This document shows positions 56,100 through 64,000 of a stretch of 64,000 nt of DNA, in pieces. Position numbers and translations under genes: made by a program. The stretch's first letter is position 1. Each line of letters opens with the position of its first letter. Origin of the DNA: Perognathus longimembris pacificus (taxonomy: Eukaryota > Chordata > Mammalia > Rodentia > Heteromyidae); the NCBI RefSeq assembly GCF_023159225.1, contig NC_063180.1, forward strand, positions 7,995,297 to 8,059,296, read 5' to 3'. Under the pieces are notes generated by a model. It made no database searches. It was not told the origin of the DNA and was given only the letters and a program-made list of their open reading frames with translations.

Positions 56100-56780
56100 C
56101 TCTAGGCTTAGGAAAATCAGTCCCAGAAGGAGATCAATCATTTAACGCTAGGTGGCCCTTGTTGACTTCGTACTTTGATGGATTTTCTAATGTTCTACAG
56201 GGTGCATATGTTATTTTAAAGTGGAAACAAAAAAATACATATACTTGTTAAAGCTGAATTTTCTTGCTATCATATTGAGACAGGCAAGCTGGAGTGCTTT
56301 ATCTGCAAGTTTAAACATTGCAGCAGCTTGATCCTTTCAACACGATGGCAGAAGATTCTGAAGCATGCAAATGCCAGGAGAAGAGCCAAAGGACAAAAAT
56401 CTTTCTTCACCACCCAGGGCACAGAGCGTCACACAAATGCCTCTTATTCTCAGAACCACCAGCCAGAGCACCAACACCCAAAACAAAAGCACATAAGTTA
56501 TGAATATAAATTAACATGACTTAATTTTTTTCTGACAGACACACAAGAATTTTTGAATTCTTTCAAATAAAAGTCATTTTGACAAGCCAAGCATTCATTC
56601 CCATGTCATTGTTATGGCTCAGAAAAATCTTGAGTCTCTTCTTTGGAGCTTGTCCTGAGGGACCACAGCACTGGCTTGTGGATTTGGTCATTGTTACCAA
56701 ATCTTTGTCTTTTCAAGATGGATTATGATTTTTTCCAAAAGCAATTTGAAAACTTTGTCCTTCAACTGGACAATTACTTT
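56100..56780. promoter_or_regulatory. Candidate conserved non-coding block with octamer motif
   Basis: Repeat-free stretch with an exact POU octamer, ATGCAAAT (56365-56372), and AT-rich homeodomain-like cores. Function is inferred from texture and motif only. Confidence 0.25.
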
Positions 56781-57689
56781 GGGAAACCTTTACAACTAAA
56801 AAAATGAAATGTGACTGGAAAAAACAGAGGCTAAGAACAGAGGCCTGGAGATACCATAAGCAGGCTGGAATGTCAAAATTTCCTGTGGCTGTCTTTTTGG
56901 AATAGTTGCACCTTGTCTTCTGGTGACTTTTTCTGGTTGTTATATTTGGGGGGGGGGGGGCTCATTGTTTTGTATTAATGTACAAGTGTTTATTTGTTTC
57001 AGAAAAAATTAAACCCTTAATAGTTGGAAGTCAGTTAGCTAAAAAATGTAACCCATTCTCTGCCTGCCCTCAAGGAGTATTCAAGTTTGTCTAACTATGG
57101 CTTCTCATATGGATATATTTCCTGGTCCACATATTGCAATGTTGTCATTCAGAGGATGCACCGGAAACAGCCATACTCTTCCCATCCACATTTTTATAGC
57201 AAGCAGGGCAAGGTCCCCAGGGCAAAAGGTCGACTTTTGGACATGAGGAAGATGAATTTGCTCTCCTTGTGCTTCTGCTGCCTGAATCACCTGAAGCAGA
57301 CAGACCTGGACTTTGTTACAGGTAAATAATTACAGTTGTATCTGCCATAAATATCTCACTGAAGGGGCCATTGCAAAAATTGAGATTGTATCTCCAAGCA
57401 ACTGTCAAATGGCTAGAATAAATTCAGAGGACTTGAAATACTGATGTACATTTTCTATCATAGATATCTCTCGGTCTAGACTTCCAGACTGCATCTTGAC
57501 AGAACACCTAGGATGGCTGAGAAATTAAGGAGTCAGGAACAAAAAAATTACATAGTGTTGGTGTTCTGTGGTTTGTGTCTTCTTTATCTGTGGTCCTGGC
57601 AAACAGGAAGTCCTTGTGAATTGGGGGGCTCCAGCAGAAATGTAAAAGGAACAGACAGATCCCTGGGAATTTAAAAAGCCAAGAAGATA
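56781..57689. other. Unassigned DNA with G13 run
   Basis: A G13 homopolymer lies at 56948-56960. The frame 57087-57329 ends beside a GTAAAT sequence resembling a splice donor, but no acceptor or protein homology supports an exon. Confidence 0.45.
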
Positions 57690-57900
57690 ATAAATCTCAG
57701 ACCAAATGGAAAGCCTGAAGAGGTCAGTGAGCTACAGCCAACCTAATATCTGTACTTCTCAGGGCCGCCATAAATCTGACACGGCTCCCTCCTGGCTCAG
57801 CTGGCTTCTGTGCAGCGGCACATCAAAAGCGCCTTCAATCCCCTCTGCAGCCGCCTGTTTTTCATTGGACTTGTTGGGTGAGGCAGGCAGGATAGGGAAG
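57690..57900. promoter_or_regulatory. Candidate regulatory block, locally CpG-retaining
   Basis: Contains GGCCGCC, CCATAAAT (HOX/CDX-like, 57768-57775), CAGCTG E-box (57798-57803), CATCAAAAG (TCF/LEF-like, 57821-57829), AAGCGCC and CAGCCGCC, with several CpGs in a CpG-poor window. No repeat is recognised. Functional call is inference. Confidence 0.3.
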
Positions 57901-58076
57901 GGAGGGTATAGCTATGCTTGTTCCCAGCACCATCTGGGGGCCATATTTAAGCACCAGCAACCTGGGGTTGAGAACAATGGTTGGGAGAGCTAGAAATCAT
58001 TGCCCCAAAGCTTGAACAAGTGAATTATCAGGAGCAGGTCAGAAGCAGATAGGATTTCCTACCTGGAGGTGCTGGG
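57901..58076. other. Unassigned DNA
   Basis: Nothing recognised. Confidence 0.4.
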
Positions 58077-58146
58077 TTTTGTTTTGTCTTAGTGTTGGGA
58101 TAGAACCTATGACTTCATGCACTCTACCACTGAGCTGTAACCCTCA
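58077..58146 (-). mobile_element. ID SINE fragment
   Basis: Image: TTTTGTCTTAGTGTTGGGAT, AGAACCTATGACTTCATGC, ACTCTACCACTGAGCTGTAA. No Geo monomer attached. Confidence 0.8.
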
Positions 58147-58369
58147 TCCTTAAGAGATGCTATTTTGTTTTAGCCAGAAAGGAAGAGGACCATTCCTTGG
58201 GGTTTCTGAACTTGATGTGCCAATTGCAATTCAGCTGATCTTTGTGTTGCTCATTACTTCACATTATTGATATTTTCCCATTACCTATCAACATGACCAT
58301 TTATTTGCTACCAAATGTGCTATTTATGGCAAGAATTAGTCAACTATATTACCATATTACTATAGTACC

Positions 58370-58500
58370 CATCTTGTCACTAACTCCCCCAACAGGCCTG
58401 CAAAGGAGGTACAATTATTCTCAGGATCAATGTGGTTTAAGTGCTGTGATTTTAAGGCCATGCCACTAGTGGATAGCAGACTAAGAATTTGAATCCAAAT
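58370..58500 (+). mobile_element. MIR SINE fragment
   Basis: AGGAGGTACAATTATTCTCA, AGTGCTGTGATTTTAAGGCC, GAATTTGAATCCAAATCAC: MIR tail order. Confidence 0.55.
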
Positions 58501-59515
58501 CACTGAGAGTAAAAGTTTCATCCAGCTCCTGCTTTAGCCCAATAAATCTATTGTGATCAAGGCACCATTAAATCCTGTAAAATAAAACACAAAAGGATCC
58601 TAGATTCTTTATTTTTAATGGCCTAAAATTTGAGATTTGACATTCCTATAAATAATAGTGATACAAAAAGAGTGTGATAAATGCTGGGAGAGGTATGGAT
58701 AAGTGCAGGAGGAGCATAAATGCTTCTGGGAATGGTAAGAACTTGTAGTCAATCATGGAGCATCAGTAGAATTTGAGTCTCTGGTCCAAAGAGAGAGGAC
58801 TTTACAGCACAGAAATGGCTGGGTTTGGAAAAAGCTTTGCCAACAGAGGTGCAGGGAAGTGAATTTGGAAAGAAAAGCTCATCATTTCAGCAGTGTGTAT
58901 CGTTCAATGCCTGCTGAAGAATTTAGACTCTTTTTTTTCCTCTCCCTGGGAAGCCACAGAGAGTTATTGGTGATTTCTGAGTATATGATTTAGAAAGCTT
59001 ATGTTTGCAGCAGTGTGAAGGATAAACTGAAAAAGACAGAGGGGAGCTGGCTATCACGGGCTGGTTATCTTGACAACACCACGTCTGAGGATCCTGACCT
59101 AACAGACTGTGTTAGACTTCTCTACATTTTTGGCCTGGCTATGGATGAACTTTTTAAGGTCCATTAACAGAACTGTCTGAACTCCTAGGTATCCTATGCA
59201 AGTGACCTTCAATCATTCTCCAGCCCCACATTTTGCAGAGTCTGAATGGTACTAAGCATCCAGGGAGTGACTAGAGGTCCCTCCTGCTTTTCTCCAGCTG
59301 TTCATTCAGGAATTCCATCATGTCCATACCATTGCCCTCCAAGACATACAATTTCCTTGTAGGAATCATTAGATGCTGCAGGTAGAGGAGGAAACAGTGT
59401 ATGTAAGGCAGACAGGGCCAGGAGGTGGCATCCAATTCTAGGGTTGGTGCTCACCGTGGATATCTCATTGCCTTTTTGGACTCACTATTGCCATCTCCCG
59501 AACTCAGGGAATGTT
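58501..59515. other. Unassigned DNA, possible L2 piece near 58895-59060
   Basis: The segment GCCACAGAGAGTTATTGGTG, GAGTATATGATTTAGAAAGC, GCAGCAGTGTGAAGGATAAA resembles L2 phrases, weakly. Otherwise nothing recognised. Confidence 0.4.
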
Positions 59516-59722
59516 TTCTTTTTTTTTTTTTGGCCAGTCCTGGGCCTTGGACTCCGGGCCTGAGCACTGTCCCTGGCTTCTTCCCGCTCAAGGCTAGCAC
59601 TCTGCCACTTGAGCCACAGCGCCACTTCTGGCCGTTTTCTGTATATGTGGTGCTGGGGAATCGAACCTAGGGCCTCGTGTATCCGAGGCAGGCACTCTTG
59701 CCACTAGGCTATATCCCCAGCC
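59516..59722 (-). mobile_element. Full-length IDL-Geo SINE with perfect TSD
   Basis: Read on the minus strand: an ID-type tRNA-Ala-like left monomer, then the Geo monomer (TGGCTCAAGTGGCAGAGTGC) and an A-rich tail imaged as T at 59516-59531. Flanked by perfect 13-bp duplications CTCAGGGAATGTT at 59503-59515 and 59723-59735. Low apparent divergence, full length and a perfect duplication mark a young insertion. The frame 59425-59670 is partly its translation. Confidence 0.95.
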
Positions 59723-59735
59723 CTCAGGGAATGTT

Positions 59736-61802
59736 AATTCTTGAGTTCCCAGAATCCATGTGGAATTGTAAATTACAGATTAAACTGTAGTGTAGACCTT
59801 GTAGGGCTTCACTGTTCAGAGTGGTCCTACAAGTTCCAGATATCTTCCAAGATGGTTCAGAGATTCCTCATAGATCCAAATAGATGGAGGCTATCCCTTT
59901 CAAGGCATTGTACTCATAACTTCTAGAGCTTCTATAACAAATGTGAATGCTTACCACAACAAGGATGTGCACAGAGATTCCTCTGGGAACCAGAAGATAG
60001 AAGATAGGGTCCCTGATCAGTTCTAACTGGTTGTGAGATGGATCATCAGTAAGCCATCCATTCTCACCTTGGGTTTTGACCTCTATTACCGTTCCATGCT
60101 TGGTTTTCAATAGATGATCTGTTTCTCTTCCATAGACAAGGCTATATTTCTTTATTAAATGGGAATGGTAGGAATATAAATATATTGCAACAGTGCTTTA
60201 ACTAATACTTAAAGCAGAAGTTTGTACCACATCAGCTGTGCAGACTATAATGTGGTACAAAGAGCCAAGCTCCAGAGTCAGCAGTGCATCAAAAATCCAA
60301 ACCAAAATGCATGTGCTTTACTCTTAGGAAAGTCTCCCAAGCTCTCACTCAAAGCATCCCAACTTTTCGTTTATGCAGGATTCTTGGTTAGTTGGTATGA
60401 CAGCTTGCAGTAGCAAAACCTTGTGGCAAAGGAAGATAGCTCAAGCAGGTACTTAGGAATCAGCATACCTGACAGTCTGACACCAAGCTAGAGAAATGAA
60501 AGAGGTAAAGAGCATTAAGGATTAAGGAGGTGGCATGAGAATTTAAACACACCTCAAGATAGGGATCGTTGACCATAGGGGCAAATATTTTTACACAATC
60601 TAGTTATATCCATCTCCCTCTCTGGCAGGAATTTAGCTCATGTGAAATCCAGAAGAATTCAAGACAGTTAAAAAATTGGCTTCCAAGTTAGAATGGATGG
60701 GTTAGCCAAGAAATAGATCAAGGAATACAGAAAATACTTGTTTCAAAAAGCTAAGTTGTCAAATCTGAGGTCTGGGGGAAAAATGACTTAGGAAAAGCAT
60801 GAAATGAAAGGCACATAAGGGGCCAAGGGATGCAATCTTCACAAGATTGTTCAACTGGTTCAATCACATACACTAATTGATGTTCCAGTAATAACCCTTT
60901 GTCATTACAATAAATATAAATCACTTTATGCAGCCTTGAAAATGAAGGAAGTAGGAAAGGCATGTTCTATCTGAAAGCTTTCTCATCAAACATCAAGCCT
61001 TGGTTCTTAAAAGTTAACATTTGGTTATCTGGAAAGTCTTCTTATCTATATCGCTTGAAGGTTGGCCTCCTATGGCTTCTCTCTCTGTCCCTGGGGTCTG
61101 TGGATTGGTGGAAGCCATGTGGAGAGTTGTCAGACATTTAAGTAAGCCTTCCATGCTGGCAGGCATTGCATTTCTCCTTTATGCAGCCTTTGGGAGCTGT
61201 GCTGAATCTCAGTGTCTGGTACATACAGTGTCTCTGCTCTCCTTACCCATCATCCTGTAACAGTCAATCATTTGCAACAGGGCATTGTTGGAAGGGTTGG
61301 GAAACAGAAGTCTGGGCCTGAAATGTGGCAAAACTGATTTAAAGGCCTGCATCCCTAGTAAAGCAGCACCTTCTCAGGGCCTTGGGTTTCTGGAAGCTAG
61401 AACCTCCACTAGGTCTTTAGAACATACAACTTGATCTGAAATGTTTTCCGGTGGTCAGGGATGCAACATTTTCCCCCCTTCTTTCCCAAACTTTGATTAA
61501 TATGCAGTAGTTGCTAGTGGGAAGAGGGAAGGGAGGAGGTGTCTGTGATGGAAGGGATTCTCCATTTATTCCGTGAGAATGAGAGCTGGGATCCATTAGC
61601 ATGCCTCTCCCAAGTGTGAGGTGCTGGGAATGTGTTCTGATGTATAACCACAGAGAGGGTGGAGAACAGAGGCCTTGAGTCCATCAGGACAACTGAGAAG
61701 TTGACAACCAAGTGCTGTCTACTCATAACAGATATACTTTTAGTTTTCAGAGTTCATACGCAAGTTCTATTTCCTTTGCTTTTAAAAAGAAAAGCACAGC
61801 AA
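59736..61802. other. Unassigned, mostly single-copy DNA
   Basis: About 2 kb without recognised repeats. Frames at 59868-60110, 60222-60413, 60751-60963, 61021-61260 and 61417-61726 show no known domain. Confidence 0.5.
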
Positions 61803-61905
61803 AAATCACAAACAGTACAAGAAATGTATCCAATGCCTAGTGTATGAAACTGTAACATCCCTGTAATTCAGTTTGATAATAAATAATTAAAATAAAAAAA
61901 ATTAA
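61803..61905 (+). mobile_element. LINE-1 3' end fragment
   Basis: AACAGTACAAGAAATGTATC, ATGAAACTGTAACATCCCTG, GATAATAAATAATTAAAATA: the same terminus as 1738-1830. Only about 100 bp is present. Confidence 0.85.
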
Positions 61906-61945
61906 AAAATCAGAAAAGATTCAAATGGTTTAGAATCCCTACTTT

Positions 61946-62150
61946 TTTTTTTTTTTTGCCAGTCCTGGGTCTTGAACTCAGGGCCTGAGCACTGTCCTTG
62001 GCTTCTTTTTGCTCAAGGCTAGCACTCTGCCACTTGAGCCACAGCGCCACTTCTGGCCATTTTCCATATATGTGGTGCTGGGGAATCGAACCCAAGGCTT
62101 CATGAATACGAGGCAAGCACTCTTTGCCACTAGGCCATATTCCCAGCCCC
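61946..62150 (-). mobile_element. Full-length IDL-Geo SINE with perfect TSD
   Basis: Same dimer as at 59516: ID-type left monomer (image TGCCACTAGGCCATATTCCC), Geo (image TCTGCCACTTGAGCCACAGC) and a T-rich tail image. Flanked by perfect 14-bp duplications AGAATCCCTACTTT at 61932-61945 and 62151-62164. Inserted some 40 bp from the end of an L1 fragment. The frames 61910-62176 and 62009-62284 are SINE translations. Confidence 0.95.
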
Positions 62151-62199
62151 AGAATCCCTACTTTCTTAACAGGCAATCATGTGAACCATTTCTGGAGTA

Positions 62200-62475
62200 T
62201 CTTTTCCCTAGGTATACATCTCTATGCCTAATATGCTTATTTTACTTAACAATTCACTCAGGGTACTGGTGGGCACTGATCTGACCATTGTTAACCAGAG
62301 GTCAGTATTCCATTACTTGGATGTACCATAATTTATCTAGTTCATCCTCCATTATAGAATATTCAGATTGTATCTGATCTGTTTTACTGCTAAGGATATC
62401 CCTACATTTACCACTGTTCTCCAATGTGAATATTTCAGCAGAATTGATGGTCAAGGAGAATATGTGTTTTAACTT
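62200..62475 (-). mobile_element. Ancient LINE-1 fragment
   Basis: The plus strand reads CAGTATTCCATTACTTGGAT, GTACCATAATTTATCTAGTT, the reversed form of the ORF2-end segment that normally carries the 'gaatggataaa...tggtacatcc' phrase, followed by diverged sequence in the expected order. Confidence 0.6.
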
Positions 62476-62611
62476 CAGATGGCTAGAGATTCAGATGGCT
62501 CAAGAGATTGTGATAACTTTCACTCCACACCCATAAGCACCAATTAGCATGTTGTATGGAGAAATTTTATATACACACAAAAATATATGCTTATATTTAA
62601 CTATGTGCTGC

Positions 62612-62948
62612 TCATCTTTCCATTGTTAGGACAAAATACCTGTGAAAACTCATTAGGAAGAAAAGTTCTGTTTTGGCTCACTGTTTCAGAGGTTTCAACC
62701 TATTGTCACTTGACCCCATTACTTTGGCCTGTGGCAAGGTCAAGTATCCTGGCAGAAGCCATGTTGAAGAGAACCTATTCACCTCTTGGCACCTGAGAAG
62801 CAAAGACAGAGTACACCCCCAAATACCTAACTTCCTCTCACTAGCCTCTACATCCTTAAGGTTTACCATTTCCCAATAATAATGTGATGACCAAGTCATT
62901 TACATGTGGACCATTGGGAACATCTTAAATCCAAATCTTATCAATCTA
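62612..62948 (-). mobile_element. MaLR LTR, solo
   Basis: Reversed MaLR: TTAGGACAAAATACCTGTGA, TTCTGTTTTGGCTCACTGTT, TCACTTGACCCCATTACTTT, AAGCCATGTTGAAGAGAACC, CCTAACTTCCTCTCACTAGC, GGACCATTGGGAACATCTTA. The phrases mirror those of the LTRs at 5197 and 10012. Frames 62587-62899 lie inside. Confidence 0.8.
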
Positions 62949-63556
62949 CAAATATTGTACACATTCATTCATGGTAGTACTTCCAAGCCATGGTTTTTTT
63001 CTGTCTCTTGGGGTTCTGTCTTGTCATCTCTGTCCCTCTACCAGTCTATCTCAGTCCCTCTATCTCAGTCATTGGCTGGGGGATATTAGGGGAAGCGCAG
63101 TCTCAGAATGATGTGATGATTGATTTAAAAGTGTAGTCACTGAGGCATGGGCTAATCATAGTTCTTGAAATCAGAGATCCAAGAGGATAAAGGCCCACTT
63201 TTAACCTGTTCCTGAACATGCAAACCATAAAACAGAGACCTGTAACCTGTGTGCATGTGCACAGAGACGGACTGAGAAAAGAGGAGAATGATTAGCCAAG
63301 GGGAAAAAACGTTAACTGTGTATCTCTGGCAATTGGCTTTGTGTTTTGGATTGTTAAGTAGAGGAGCCTCATCCACATATCCTTTTGAATGGAATATCAG
63401 AAAGCCAGCCATTTAGAAAGTGAGCCTTCTGAGAGCTCACTGGTCTGCCATTTCTCACGCTCGACTTTTGGATCTTTGATGTCTTGACTTCATTCATGCT
63501 CTCCGTAATTTCCTGGGGCCCTCTTTCTTGGTTGGCAATACATGTACATGTACCTT
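62949..63556. other. Unassigned DNA
   Basis: Includes a CTCTAT/CAGTC-rich simple stretch at about 63025-63072. Nothing else recognised. Confidence 0.5.
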
Positions 63557-63800
63557 CCTTTCTTTGGTTTTGTGATGGGCAGGGGGTGGGGGGGCAAAGA
63601 CCGCAAGGCCTAAGTGCTGGCCTTGAGCAAAAAAGCTCAAGGCCAGCACTACCACTTGAGACACAACTCCAGCTTTTTGGTGGTTAAATGGTGATAGGAG
63701 TCTCATGGACTTTCCTGCTTGGGCTGGCTTTGAACTATAATCCTTGGATCTCAGCCTTCTGAGTAGCTAGGATTACAGGTATGAAACATAAGCACCAAGC
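63557..63800 (-). mobile_element. Dimeric SINE, B1-like + Geo, with hairpin rewrite in Geo
   Basis: Reverse dimer: Geo with an internal hairpin at 63613-63650, then CCACTTGAGACACAACTCCA, then B1-like image TGCTTGGGCTGGCTTTGAAC and GAGTAGCTAGGATTACAGGT. The G-rich stretch at 63581-63594 replaces the usual A-tail image. Confidence 0.85.
63613..63650. repeat. Perfect 16-bp-arm hairpin inside Geo monomer
   Basis: Arms AGTGCTGGCCTTGAGC (63613-63628) and GCTCAAGGCCAGCACT (63635-63650) around an A6 loop. Normal copies have only imperfect complementarity here, so one arm appears rewritten from the other. Confidence 0.95.
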
Positions 63801-64000
63801 ATCTTTGGTGATTTTTTACCACTTCGATACCAGTGAGTTTTCAACTTGACATGCCCCCCAATGTCAGGAGCACTTACAACTGCAACTGGAACTCACCATT
63901 TCTTTCTTCAACAGCAGAGCCTGCCAGACAAGCGAGAGTGTTGACTTCCAGTCCCCAAAGTTACCCACAAGTCAGGGACTGGGGGCAGTATGCTACCAGA
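63801..64000. other. Unassigned DNA at right edge
   Basis: Nothing recognised. Confidence 0.4.

Noticed and set aside
57087..57329. 80-codon frame ending next to a GTAAAT donor-like site
   Set aside because: A donor-like hexamer alone is common. There is no upstream acceptor, homology or conservation evidence available.

Overview
The window reads as nuclear DNA of a rodent, most likely of the superfamily Geomyoidea (kangaroo rats, pocket mice, pocket gophers). The main evidence is SINE content. Two full-length copies of a dimer match the IDL-Geo SINE described from Geomyoidea: an ID-type tRNA-Ala-like left monomer joined to the Geo right monomer. Many further copies join a 7SL/B1-like left monomer to the same Geo right monomer. 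Species cannot be resolved by eye. The rest is typical mammalian DNA: CpG-poor, with LINE-1, L2, MIR, ERVL-MaLR LTRs and microsatellites, and no compact coding.

No intact gene was recognised. The only protein-coding homology is the decayed 3' end of a LINE-1 ORF2 at the left edge (about 158-1302). All other open frames look fortuitous, including the longest (187 codons, 30555-31118, minus). Several of the long ones are translated microsatellites or SINEs. The window is therefore intergenic, or lies inside one large intron. I saw no tRNA, rRNA or other RNA gene apart from tRNA- and 7SL-derived SINEs, and no CpG island.

Layout. 0-2 kb: 5'-truncated LINE-1. 3-14 kb: possible LTR, MaLR LTRs, SINEs, MIRs, and a single-copy block at 7.7-8.2 kb with clustered developmental transcription-factor motifs. 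15-25 kb: SINE with a 70-bp alternating pyrimidine-purine tract, a B1, old L1, MIR and MLT1 pieces, a SOX-motif cluster near 21.4 kb, a well preserved L1 3'UTR, and long CA/GT repeats. 26-31 kb: two MLT1 LTRs, a 15-bp-arm inverted repeat, SINEs. 31-40 kb: mostly unique or anciently decayed DNA with L2, SINEs and a C-rich quadruplex motif. 40-46 kb: two LTRs each split by a younger SINE, a 310-bp TTCC tract, and L2. 46-58 kb: L2/MIR remnants, one SINE with visible target duplications, and two candidate conserved blocks. 59-64 kb: two young IDL-Geo insertions with perfect target-site duplications, L1 and MaLR pieces, and a SINE carrying a perfect 16-bp-arm hairpin.

No undescribed functional system was found. 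The points most worth following are the shared Geo monomer on two kinds of left monomer, hairpin-templated rewriting inside SINEs, the strict 70-bp Z-DNA-type tract, and the single-copy enhancer candidates. All identifications come from reading the sequence against remembered family consensus features. No alignment or database search was run, so repeat boundaries are approximate.
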